Source: a virus
Strand: one strand, 5' to 3'
DNA length: 27,139 nucleotides
IMG/VR virus record: IMGVR_UViG_3300012920_000208
Location: 1-27,139 of that record
Below, piece by piece: positions 12,020 to 18,203 of the stretch. Numbering within the stretch: the first letter of the stretch is position 1; every line of letters starts with the position of its first letter. Both the position numbers and the translations under genes were made by a program. The notes below the pieces were generated by a model that saw only the letters and a list, made by a program, of their open reading frames with translations, did not search any database and had not been told where the DNA came from.

Positions 12020-12342
12020 TGAAAAAGAAGAAAAAAGATCCTAAAGTAGGAACAGGAAAGAAACCTAAAGGATCTGGTAGAAGACTTTACACTGATGAGA
12101 ATCCAAAAGATACCGTTAAGATAAAGTTTGCTACTCCTGCTGATGCACGTGCAACAGTAGCTAAAGTAAAAAAGATTAAAAAACCTTTTGCTAGGAAGAT
12201 TCAAATACTAACGGTTGGAGAACAAAGAGCAAAAGTTATGGGTAAAACTCAAGTAGTTTCAATATTTAAAAAGGGTAAAGAGGCTATTAGAAAGAAACAT
12301 AAAGGTAATGGCAAAAACAAAACAACAAAAAAGTCTAGATAG
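12019..12342 (+). CDS. Lys-rich small basic protein 3 (DUF5824-like)
   Basis: A 107-residue basic protein that begins with a run of Lys and then DPKVGTGKKPKGSGRRLYTD and ENPKDTVKIKF. To my memory this block is the hallmark of the Pfam family DUF5824, seen in marine phages and large eukaryotic viruses; no function is established. The rest is helical (ARATVAKVKKIKKPFARKIQ) with a Lys-rich tail. Its last 35 nt overlap the next gene in another frame. DNA binding or virion assembly is inferred only. Confidence 0.75.
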   Translation: MKKKKKDPKVGTGKKPKGSGRRLYTDENPKDTVKIKFATPADARATVAKVKKIKKPFARKIQILTVGEQRAKVMGKTQVVSIFKKGKEAIRKKHKGNGKNKTTKKSR

Positions 12343-12550
12343 GTGGACTAAACAAAAATGGAGAACACCTTCTGGAAAGAAAAGTTCTGAGACAGGAGAA
12401 GTATATGCTCCTTCTGCCACTATCAAAAAGCTTAAGAGTACTAAAAAGGGTAGAGCTAAACTAGCTGCAGCTAATAAAAAGAAAAGAGCAGCAACAAAAA
12501 AAGGTAAGCAACACGCAAGACATGGCTTACACAAAGGTAAAAAAAGATAA
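12308..12550 (+). CDS. Lys-rich small basic protein 4 (DUF5872-like)
   Basis: An 80-residue basic protein with SLDRWTKQKWRTPSGKKSSE followed by TGEVYAPSATIKKL and a Lys/Arg/Ala-rich tail. The 'WTxQKWRTxSGK' and 'TGExYxPxxxI' blocks match, from memory, Pfam DUF5872, which occurs in phages and nucleocytoplasmic large DNA viruses. It overlaps protein 3 by 35 nt and ends 2 nt before protein 5. Function is unknown; the basic charge suggests binding to packaged nucleic acid. Confidence 0.8.
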   Translation: MAKTKQQKSLDRWTKQKWRTPSGKKSSETGEVYAPSATIKKLKSTKKGRAKLAAANKKKRAATKKGKQHARHGLHKGKKR

Positions 12551-12552
12551 CA

Positions 12553-12843
12553 ATGGCTAAGAAAAAAGACAGCAGACTTACAAGAGCAGGTGTATCAGGC
12601 TATAATAAACCTAAACGTACACCAAATCATCCCAAAAAATCACACATAGTTGTAGCAAAAGAAGGTGATAAGGTAAAAACTATCCGTTTTGGACAACAGG
12701 GTGTTAAGACTGCAGGTAAACCTAAAGCAGGTGAGTCAGCAAGACAAAAGGCCAGACGTAAAAGTTTTAAAGCAAGACATAGAAAAAATATTGCAAAAGG
12801 TAAAATGAGTGCTGCATATTGGGCAAACAGAGTAAAATGGTAG
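12553..12843 (+). CDS. Lys-rich small basic protein 5 (DUF6321-like)
   Basis: A 96-residue basic protein with KDSRLTRAGVSGYNKPKRTP, then KSHIVVAKEGDKVKTIRFGQ and QGVKTAG, a helical SFKARHRKNIAKGKMS, and the ending AAYWANRVKW. This long conserved-looking string matches, from memory, Pfam DUF6321, shared between marine phages and algal or giant viruses. The IRFGQQGV part is likely a beta hairpin and the rest helical. It closes the basic cassette with TAG and is 3 nt from the next gene. Function unknown. Confidence 0.8.
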   Translation: MAKKKDSRLTRAGVSGYNKPKRTPNHPKKSHIVVAKEGDKVKTIRFGQQGVKTAGKPKAGESARQKARRKSFKARHRKNIAKGKMSAAYWANRVKW

Positions 12844-12846
12844 ATT

Positions 12847-13086
12847 ATGACACAATTGCAACTAATAAAATTAGGATTTAAGAAGGTTTTGATAGATGAA
12901 CAAGATGAAGATCACTTTTATTATGACCTTGAATTTGGAGAAATAGTATTTATTTCTGGAGATAATAATGAAGCAGAAGAAGACGGTGGATGGTATGTAA
13001 CTACCCCATGTCAAACGTTAAGATTCTATGCGTACTCTGAGATCAAAAGCGTAATAGATATATTTAACCGTAATAAAATTTCTTAA
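12847..13086 (+). CDS. hypothetical acidic protein, 79 aa
   Basis: A 79-residue acidic protein: QLIKLGFKKVLIDEQDEDHF, a strand YYDLEFGEIVFISGD, an acidic loop NNEAEEDGG, a strand WYVTTPCQTLRFY and a final helix SEIKSVIDIFNRNK. This is the layout of a small alpha/beta protein common in Bacteroidetes phages and prophages and still unannotated. It follows the basic cassette by 3 nt and precedes a strong promoter at 13105-13134, so it probably ends the first transcription unit of the plus arm. Confidence 0.65.
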   Translation: MTQLQLIKLGFKKVLIDEQDEDHFYYDLEFGEIVFISGDNNEAEEDGGWYVTTPCQTLRFYAYSEIKSVIDIFNRNKIS

Positions 13087-13104
13087 AAATAATATCTAAA
13101 CTTT

Positions 13105-13134
13105 TTTGATGTAAACTATTTTTGTATATCTTTG
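13105..13134 (+). promoter_or_regulatory. strong Bacteroidetes-type promoter
   Basis: TTTG (13105-13108), an 18-nt spacer and TATCTTTG (13127-13134) match the Bacteroidetes consensus in full. It lies 28 nt before the ATG at 13163 in a 76-nt gap and should drive the endolysin and head operon. Confidence 0.75.
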
Positions 13135-13162
13135 TCAATATTAATTTAAAAAATATTGCAAG

Positions 13163-13471
13163 ATGGCAAATAAAACCAACAATCAACCGCTTGATGAAAA
13201 AGAACCTCAAATGTCAAAAGAGGAAATGGCCAAGCGTAGAGAAGAAATCACAGAATTTTATAAAGATAACATACCTCATCTTGAAGTACAAGCTGATTAT
13301 GAGATGTTATTGGCTGCAATTGAAAAGGCTAGAGCAGAAAGAATGCAGGCACAAATGTTTATGGCACAGTCATATGCTAATCAGAATGGTCAATCTAGTG
13401 TAGATCCTAATTCTGAAGAAGGCAAAGCTTTTCAAGAAGCTATGGCTAATGCTGTAAAAGATCAAAAATAA
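13163..13471 (+). CDS. small helical, Met/Gln-rich protein
   Basis: A 102-residue protein. A polar start (NKTNNQPLDEKEPQMSKEEM) leads to a long charged helix containing REEITEFYKDNIPHLEVQAD and YEMLLAAIEKARAERMQAQM, then an Asn/Gln/Ser-rich tail. It is probably a coiled coil and could be a small virion component, since it heads the operon with the endolysin and capsid genes. I recognise the 'NIPHLEVQ..YE' pattern from crAss-like relatives without a known role. It has its own promoter 28 nt upstream and stops 5 nt before the endolysin gene. Confidence 0.65.
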   Translation: MANKTNNQPLDEKEPQMSKEEMAKRREEITEFYKDNIPHLEVQADYEMLLAAIEKARAERMQAQMFMAQSYANQNGQSSVDPNSEEGKAFQEAMANAVKDQK

Positions 13472-13476
13472 TAATT

Positions 13477-14400
13477 ATGAGACAATTAAAAGTAGGAAGT
13501 AAAGGAAATGATGTAAAAACGTTACAAACAAAATTAAAGATTACTGTTGATGGACACTTTGGACCATTAACTGAAAAGGCAGTGGAAAAATATCAATTAG
13601 CTAAAGGCTTACCATGCACAGGTGTAGTTGATAATGATATGTGGTCACTGCTTTTAAATTTAGAATATAAACCAGAAGAAGACATTACAGAAGATACAGA
13701 TGTAAGTGATCAGTATTTTAAAACTAGATTTGATCAAATAATACATAAGCATTATTTACCTAAAGGAGAATATGTAGAAGGTCCTATACAAAATGAGTAT
13801 ATCTTTTTACATCATACTGCAGGTAATGCTAACCCATATAGATGTATAGATCATTGGGGTAGAGATACTAGAGGTAGAATAGCTACAGAATTTGTATTAG
13901 GAGGTATTAATCATAGAAATGGTAATGATGAATATGATGGTGTCATGGTACAGGCATTTCCTGAAGGATGTCAAGGTTATCATTTAGGTAGAACTGGATC
14001 TGGTTTTATGAACCGTCACTCTGTTGGATTAGAGATATGTAGTATGGGATACTTAAACAGTAGAGGTATGACTACATATGTAAATAGTAAATGCGTTGAA
14101 GATCAAATAGTTGAGCTTCCAGAAATGTTTAAAGGTTACCTACACTGGCATAAATATTCAGAGGAGCAAATAAAAGCTACTGAAAAATGGATTAGATATG
14201 TAGGAGAAAGAGATCAGATAGACATAAGACTTGGACTAAAACAATTTATAAAGAAGTATGGTCCAACAAAAGGTTTTGAATTTCAAGAAGATGCATTTTA
14301 TGGTAAGGTAAGAGGATTATTAACACATACAAATGTTAGGAAAGATAAGTGGGATTGTTTTCCACAACCAGACTTTGTAGATATGATAATGAGTTTATAA
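13477..14400 (+). CDS. endolysin: peptidoglycan-binding domain + N-acetylmuramoyl-L-alanine amidase
   Basis: A 307-residue lysozyme-like amidase that cuts the bond between muramic acid and the peptide stem. Residues 1-60 are a PG_binding_1 domain (LKVGSKGNDVKTLQTKLKI, then DGHFGPLTEKAVEKYQ). Residues about 105-300 are an amidase_2 domain: LHHTAG with His112/His113, YHLGRTG (169-175), RHSVGLEIC (180-188), and the zinc site completed by His284, Lys291 and Cys294 (HTNVRKDKWDC), as in T7 lysozyme. No signal peptide is visible, so release would need a holin, or it is virion-borne. It is cotranscribed with the head genes rather than with an obvious holin. Confidence 0.9.
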   Translation: MRQLKVGSKGNDVKTLQTKLKITVDGHFGPLTEKAVEKYQLAKGLPCTGVVDNDMWSLLLNLEYKPEEDITEDTDVSDQYFKTRFDQIIHKHYLPKGEYVEGPIQNEYIFLHHTAGNANPYRCIDHWGRDTRGRIATEFVLGGINHRNGNDEYDGVMVQAFPEGCQGYHLGRTGSGFMNRHSVGLEICSMGYLNSRGMTTYVNSKCVEDQIVELPEMFKGYLHWHKYSEEQIKATEKWIRYVGERDQIDIRLGLKQFIKKYGPTKGFEFQEDAFYGKVRGLLTHTNVRKDKWDCFPQPDFVDMIMSL

Positions 14401-14401
14401 T

Positions 14402-14773
14402 ATGGCATTAGTAAATAAAGTAGATTTAAAATTGCAAGTAGACTTAAATAAGTCTATAAAGTATCAAATTGTTACTTATTGTTTCTTTAAAGATATTCTT
14501 ATATCTAATTCAGACTTAAAGTTTTTGAGTGAATTAGCTAAATCAGGAAAAATAGAATTAACTAAGTTTTGTTCAGATTTAGTAAAAGAAAATATATTTA
14601 AAAGCTCACAATCAGCAAGAAATGCAATAACAAAAGCTGAGAAAAAAGGATTATTAGATAAGCAAGGTATAAATAAAAAAACAATAACAATTAATAATGA
14701 TATGAATGTGCAAACAACAGGGTTAGTTTTATTAGATTATAAAGTATTAGGCCGTGAAACCCAAGAGTCATAA
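14402..14773 (+). CDS. winged-helix-like hypothetical protein
   Basis: A 123-residue basic protein. Residues 1-30 are a strand and helix (MALVNKVDLKLQVDLNKSIK). Residues about 35-90 look like a winged helix: SNSDLKFLSELAKSGKIELT, KFCSDLV, SSQSARNAITKAEKKGLLDK, followed by beta residues. It could bind DNA as a late regulator or packaging factor. It lies directly upstream of the IHF-like gene and overlaps it by 20 nt. Similar pairs precede TerL in crAss-like genomes, to my recollection. No enzyme motif was seen. Confidence 0.65.
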   Translation: MALVNKVDLKLQVDLNKSIKYQIVTYCFFKDILISNSDLKFLSELAKSGKIELTKFCSDLVKENIFKSSQSARNAITKAEKKGLLDKQGINKKTITINNDMNVQTTGLVLLDYKVLGRETQES

Positions 14774-15110
14774 AGACTTTAAGGAAGGGATAGCTGATGA
14801 GGTAGGTGTTCATCAGTCTGTTGTTGATGACTTTATATCTTTTTATTATGCTAAAGTAAGAAGCAAGCTTTCTAATCTAGAGTTTCCTAGAATTTATTTA
14901 GATGGATTGGGAACTTTTTATTTAAGAAAAAATAAATTAGAAAAAGCAATAAAAAGAAATAAGAGTATATTAGGAAACTTAGCTAAAAGAACTTATGCAG
15001 GTTTTGCAAAAAGTGAGGATGTACAGAGAGATATAGAAAAGATGGAAAAGGCATTAGAACAAATGGAAAAAGATATTCTAAATAAAAAAAAGTTTAGAAA
15101 TGAAAGGTAA
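14754..15110 (+). CDS. IHF/HU-like DNA-bending protein
   Basis: A 118-residue protein with the HU/IHF layout: an N-terminal helix pair (DFKEGIADEVGVHQSVVDDF, then ISFYYAKVRSKLS), the turn IYLDGLGTFYLRKNKL matching the family's 'GxGTFxxR', then a basic arm and a charged C-terminal coiled coil (EKMEKALEQMEKDILNKKK) that normal HU lacks. HU/IHF proteins bend and wrap DNA; crAss-like phages typically carry IHF-like genes near TerL. The start codon is GTG (14754), the only suitable one in frame. It overlaps its neighbours by 20 and 11 nt. Confidence 0.78.
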   Translation: MKPKSHKDFKEGIADEVGVHQSVVDDFISFYYAKVRSKLSNLEFPRIYLDGLGTFYLRKNKLEKAIKRNKSILGNLAKRTYAGFAKSEDVQRDIEKMEKALEQMEKDILNKKKFRNER

Positions 15111-15429
15111 ATGGAAAAAATATTTAGATGTATTTAAGAATGCTGATAAAATTGCAGAAGGCATAGCAAATACTGTATTTAAAAAAGAACATGTTGAAGC
15201 AGTAGCTACAGATAGATTTCAGATCTGTATTAAATGTTCTTTATTTGATGCTAGAGGTGATAGTTGTGTAGTACCTGGATCTCAACCATGTTGTGGTGAT
15301 TGTGGTTGTAGTTTAGCATTTAAAGTAAGATCACTATCATCAGAATGTCCAAAAGGATTTTGGGATGCATTAGTGACAGAAGAGGATGAAGAAATAATAA
15401 CAAAACAAATAGATAAAAATGGAGATTAA
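15100..15429 (+). CDS. Cys-rich probable zinc-binding protein
   Basis: A 109-residue protein with eight Cys residues: 43, 46, 56, 64, 65, 68, 70 and 83 (CIKC, then CCGDCGC, then ECPKGFW). The spacing suits one or two zinc sites. A basic helical N-terminus (KGKWKKYLDVFKNADKIAEG) precedes it and an acidic tail ends it. This Cys-rich type is common in Bacteroidetes phages just before structural genes, but its function is unknown to me. It overlaps the IHF-like gene by 11 nt and the next microgene by 11 nt. Confidence 0.7.
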   Translation: MKGKWKKYLDVFKNADKIAEGIANTVFKKEHVEAVATDRFQICIKCSLFDARGDSCVVPGSQPCCGDCGCSLAFKVRSLSSECPKGFWDALVTEEDEEIITKQIDKNGD

Positions 15430-15505
15430 TTACATTTATAATGGAGAAGTAACTAAAGTAATTACAAATACAGAAGGTTACTGGTATACTTCAATAACAC
15501 TATAG
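15419..15505 (+). CDS. 28-residue microprotein
   Basis: ATG 15419 opens inside the last codons of the Cys-rich gene, and the frame closes at TAG 15503-15505, two nt before the nuclease ATG. The peptide, MEINYIYNGEVTKVITNTEG then YWYTSITL, is entirely beta-like, as in a small three-strand sheet. It exactly fills the gap between two genes in an operon without other gaps, which is the main support. No function can be assigned. Confidence 0.4.
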   Translation: MEINYIYNGEVTKVITNTEGYWYTSITL

Positions 15506-15507
15506 TC

Positions 15508-16323
15508 ATGGCAATTTCATTCAAAGAACAAGGACATTTATATGAGAGCATTGATCAAGATAATATAACTTGGACAAGTGTAACCTCATTAGTTTCTAAG
15601 TTTAAACCTAAATTTGATAGAGAAGGTCAAGCTAAAAAATCTTCTAAAAATAAAAGATCTAAGTGGTATGGTATGACACCAAAAGAAATTATTGCTGCAT
15701 GGGATGGTGAAACTGAAAGAGCAATAAAGCTGGGTAACTTTTACCATAATCAAAGAGAAGCTGATATGCTTGATTTAAAGACTATAGGTAGGCATGGTGT
15801 AGAAGTACCTATAATTAAACCAATAGTTGATCAGAACGGCACTAAAATAGCTCCTGTGCAAAAGTTAGAGAATGGTGTATACCCAGAACATTTGGTATAT
15901 TTAAAATCTGCAGGTATTTGTGGTCAAGCAGATTTAGTTGAAGTTGTTAATGGTTATATAAATATTACTGATTATAAAACTAATAAAGAGATAAAAGAAA
16001 AAGGTTTTACAAATTGGGAAGGTATAACTAATAAAATGTTTAGACCGGTAAACCATCTTGATGATTGTAATTTAAACCATTATAATTTACAACTCAGTAT
16101 TTATGCGTATATTATTAAAAAGCATAATCCTAAACTTAAAATAGGAGATCTGGTAATACAACATGTAAAGTTTAAACAAATAGGAGAAGACAAAAATGGA
16201 TATCCTATAAATGAACATGTAAATGGAGAGCCGGTGTTAGAGGAAATAAAAATTTATAAACTACCATATCTAAAGGATGAAGTAAATTCAATAATGATAT
16301 GGCTAAAAGAAAACCAAAAATGA
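15508..16323 (+). CDS. PD-(D/E)XK nuclease (RecB/Cas4-like)
   Basis: A 271-residue nuclease-like protein. The catalytic pattern is visible: LGNFYH (residues 75-80) as the 'GxxxH' motif, GQADLVEV with Asp142, TDYKTNK with Asp155 and Lys157, and NLQLSIYAYII with Gln195 as the trailing Q-Y motif. This is the RecB-type exonuclease layout, cutting DNA ends with a divalent metal. It sits among head genes rather than replication genes, so a role in recombination-linked packaging, DNA end processing or degradation of host DNA is open. The first 50 residues are beta-rich and then Lys-rich. It overlaps the next gene by 4 or 25 nt depending on the start. Confidence 0.82.
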   Translation: MAISFKEQGHLYESIDQDNITWTSVTSLVSKFKPKFDREGQAKKSSKNKRSKWYGMTPKEIIAAWDGETERAIKLGNFYHNQREADMLDLKTIGRHGVEVPIIKPIVDQNGTKIAPVQKLENGVYPEHLVYLKSAGICGQADLVEVVNGYINITDYKTNKEIKEKGFTNWEGITNKMFRPVNHLDDCNLNHYNLQLSIYAYIIKKHNPKLKIGDLVIQHVKFKQIGEDKNGYPINEHVNGEPVLEEIKIYKLPYLKDEVNSIMIWLKENQK

Positions 16324-16568
16324 AAGAATATATAGCAGCAGTAGCAATACAATCTTTAAAGTCAAAGGTTCCAACAGATTTTAGATTTGAAGAAACAAAA
16401 ATATGTATTGACTTAAGTAAAATAGTATGGTTCAAAGAATATTTTCATGTAGCAACAGATAAGTTCAAAGCAACACATACTGAAGTATTATTATTTGGTC
16501 AATCTAATCCTATTATTTTAGTGATAGGATATGAAGATTTAAAGAAAGACATTAACAAAAAAAAATAA
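16299..16568 (+). CDS. hypothetical protein, 82-89 aa
   Basis: A short basic alpha/beta protein: YIAAVAIQSLKSKV, then FRFEETKICIDLSKIVWFKE and TEVLLFGQSNPIILVIGYED. No family was recognised. ATG 16299 lies within the nuclease gene; ATG 16320 (MKEYIAAVA) forms an ATGA junction with the nuclease stop and may be the true start. The alternating hydrophobic strands suggest a compact fold. Its neighbours are the nuclease and a beta-rich protein of similar size, which could be a related small virion or regulatory protein. Confidence 0.6.
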   Translation: MAKRKPKMKEYIAAVAIQSLKSKVPTDFRFEETKICIDLSKIVWFKEYFHVATDKFKATHTEVLLFGQSNPIILVIGYEDLKKDINKKK

Positions 16569-16574
16569 AAAGTA

Positions 16575-16925
16575 ATGGCAAATACAATTCCTATTTTAAA
16601 AACAAACTTTAAAACATTAACTCAGGTATTTCCTATTGTCCAAAGAGATGCTAGTGGTACCTTTTCAACAGACACTAATGGTGAATTTTTACCTTTAGAT
16701 ATGTCTAAAAGAACAGACTTATACATTGATGTGAATACTATAGTTGGTGTATCTAAGTTTTTTGATACACAAAAAAATGACATTAGAGGAAGCTTTAGTC
16801 AAATCACAATTATTGGTGCATCTGTACCTCTTTTTCCTATTGTAGTAACTGAAAGTGTTGCTACTATTAAAGGTTATATGAATGAAAGAGAAGAATGTGC
16901 AGAATTATGTAGAGATAATGCGTAA
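16575..16925 (+). CDS. hypothetical beta-rich protein, 116 aa
   Basis: A 116-residue protein with few helices: PILKTNFKTLTQVFPIVQRD, a Ser/Thr/Gly turn region, LYIDVNTIVGVSKFFDTQKN and ITIIGASVPLFPIVVTESVA, then a helix with Cys residues (EREECAELCRDN). Part of it (VNTIVGVSKF and the VP-F segment) resembles the smaller protein just upstream (CIDLSKIVWFKEYF), so the two may be distant paralogues. It ends in an overlap with the next ATG. A minor structural role is plausible from position only. Confidence 0.6.
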   Translation: MANTIPILKTNFKTLTQVFPIVQRDASGTFSTDTNGEFLPLDMSKRTDLYIDVNTIVGVSKFFDTQKNDIRGSFSQITIIGASVPLFPIVVTESVATIKGYMNEREECAELCRDNA

Positions 16926-17443
16926 TGATAGTAAAATTATTTGACATACAAAACAGTAAGGTAGTTTTAACAGAACACTGTTATACATTACCATTTTTAA
17001 AAGGGATTATGACTGAATATCCTGATACACATATGCAAGTTTATCAGTATCTATTTTATATGAGCTGTCCTAATCCTGATTTAAATCCTTTTTTTAATTT
17101 ACCAGAACATGAGAAAGAGGATATTATTATAGAAGAAATAGGATTAGAAGAATCTACTGAAGATCCAAAGATTAGATATGGATTAGATATGTGTAAAAAG
17201 CTCTATGAAACACCAACATATAGAGCATATGTAGGTATAAAGTCAATGTTAGATAGACTTGCTAAATACATGGAAGTTACACAGATTGAACATGGTAGAG
17301 ACGGTAATATTAATTCTATGGTAAATGCAGCTGCTAAGTTTGAGCAGATAAGACAATCTTATAAAGGTGCATTTACAGACATGAAAAATGAACAAGAGAG
17401 TTCTGTACGTGGTGGTGCAGGATTAGCTTATGATCAATTATAA
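16925..17443 (+). CDS. hypothetical helical protein upstream of TerL
   Basis: A 172-residue, mainly helical acidic protein. It starts with a short strand pair (MIVKLFDIQNSKVVLTEHCY), then helices rich in Tyr and Met (DTHMQVYQYLFYMSC), an acidic segment (EKEDIIIEEIGLEESTED), a charged helix (YRAYVGIKSMLDRLAKYMEV) and a polar tail ending GGAGLAYDQL. No domain was recognised. In crAss-like genomes conserved uncharacterised proteins occupy this place before TerL. It may be a packaging accessory or a small terminase candidate, but no helix-turn-helix is evident. Confidence 0.6.
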   Translation: MIVKLFDIQNSKVVLTEHCYTLPFLKGIMTEYPDTHMQVYQYLFYMSCPNPDLNPFFNLPEHEKEDIIIEEIGLEESTEDPKIRYGLDMCKKLYETPTYRAYVGIKSMLDRLAKYMEVTQIEHGRDGNINSMVNAAAKFEQIRQSYKGAFTDMKNEQESSVRGGAGLAYDQL

Positions 17444-17464
17444 ACCAAAATTAAAATTAAAATT

Positions 17465-17923
17465 ATGAACAAAAGAAAAAAAGCAGACAGATGGTTTGCA
17501 GCAAATGGAATTAATCCTAACACTCCTGATAGTGATGGGAATGCAAGATTATTAGACTTAGCCCCTTCAGGTGTATGGTGTGCTGATTCAGATGGAGTAA
17601 CTAGTTATAGCTGTACAATTAGTGTACAAGGATATTTATTTTACTCACATGTATCAGTAATTTTTGAAGATGGTAATGGAAACACCTATGAGTTTGAAGG
17701 TGGTGCCGGGGGAGTAGGAGTAGGAGATACTGAAGCTGAGGGTATTATTTACTTTGGTGATGAAGAAACTTTACTAAAAGCAACTACTTTTGGAGTAGCA
17801 TTTATTGCTGAAGACGGTGGTGCATTACAAGTAACATGGGGTACAAGTGGTAATGCTACAGCAGTAGGTGTAGGTGAAGGACTAGGTGCATTTGGTGGTA
17901 GTGGATCTTGGAAAAAAGTATAA
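17465..17923 (+). CDS. Gly-rich beta protein, candidate head-decoration protein
   Basis: A 152-residue protein poor in Lys and very rich in Gly after the first 25 residues: SCTISVQGYLFYSHVSVIFE, then FEGGAGGVGVGDTEAEGIIY and TAVGVGEGLGAFGGSGSWKK. Alternating hydrophobic and Gly residues suggest a beta sandwich or barrel; there are only two Cys residues (39 and 50), which could be a bridge. The composition is unlike its Lys-rich neighbours. A surface or decoration role is inferred only from location among head genes and from beta content. It is preceded by an A-rich leader (accaaaattaaaattaaaatt) and no Shine-Dalgarno site. Confidence 0.55.
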   Translation: MNKRKKADRWFAANGINPNTPDSDGNARLLDLAPSGVWCADSDGVTSYSCTISVQGYLFYSHVSVIFEDGNGNTYEFEGGAGGVGVGDTEAEGIIYFGDEETLLKATTFGVAFIAEDGGALQVTWGTSGNATAVGVGEGLGAFGGSGSWKKV

Positions 17924-17927
17924 GAAT

Positions 17928-18203
17928 ATGAAACAAGTAGTTATACCAGTAGGTAAAAGGTTGTTAATCAAAAGAAAAGCTGCAGAGACTAAAACAGCAT
18001 CAGGAATTATTATACCAGAAATAGCTCAAAAAAAAGAGTTTAAAGGTACAGTAGTTGGAGTTGGTGCTGAGGTAGAAGAAATATCTGTAGGAGATGAGGT
18101 ACAATATGCAGAGCATGCTATGCCTACACCAATGAAACATGAAGGTGAGGAGCATTTACTTCTTCAAGCTGGAGATGTATTTGCTATCATAAGATATGAG
18201 TAG
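17928..18203 (+). CDS. GroES-like co-chaperonin
   Basis: A 91-residue protein of the chaperonin-10 family, which caps GroEL during folding. It shows VIPVGKRLLIKRK (residues 5-17), a mobile-loop-like TKTASGIIIP (21-30) whose hydrophobic III contacts GroEL in the family, GTVVGVG (40-46), VGDEVQYAEH (54-63) and a dome-like MPTPMKHEGEEH insert. The length is just under the usual 95-97. The frame extends 14 codons upstream into the preceding gene, but ATG 17928 is the natural start. It overlaps terL by 8 nt, inside the head operon, so like T4 gp31 it may adapt host GroEL to fold the capsid protein (inference). Confidence 0.85.
   Translation: MKQVVIPVGKRLLIKRKAAETKTASGIIIPEIAQKKEFKGTVVGVGAEVEEISVGDEVQYAEHAMPTPMKHEGEEHLLLQAGDVFAIIRYE

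Noticed and set aside
12259-12534. A minus-strand frame that looks like a membrane protein
   Set aside because: The antisense of Lys-rich genes yields Phe/Leu-rich strings; the plus-strand DUF-like proteins explain this DNA.
13122-13403. A 93-codon plus-strand frame overlapping the 13163 gene
   Set aside because: Its composition is not protein-like, and it overlaps fully with a gene that has a good promoter, start and operon fit.
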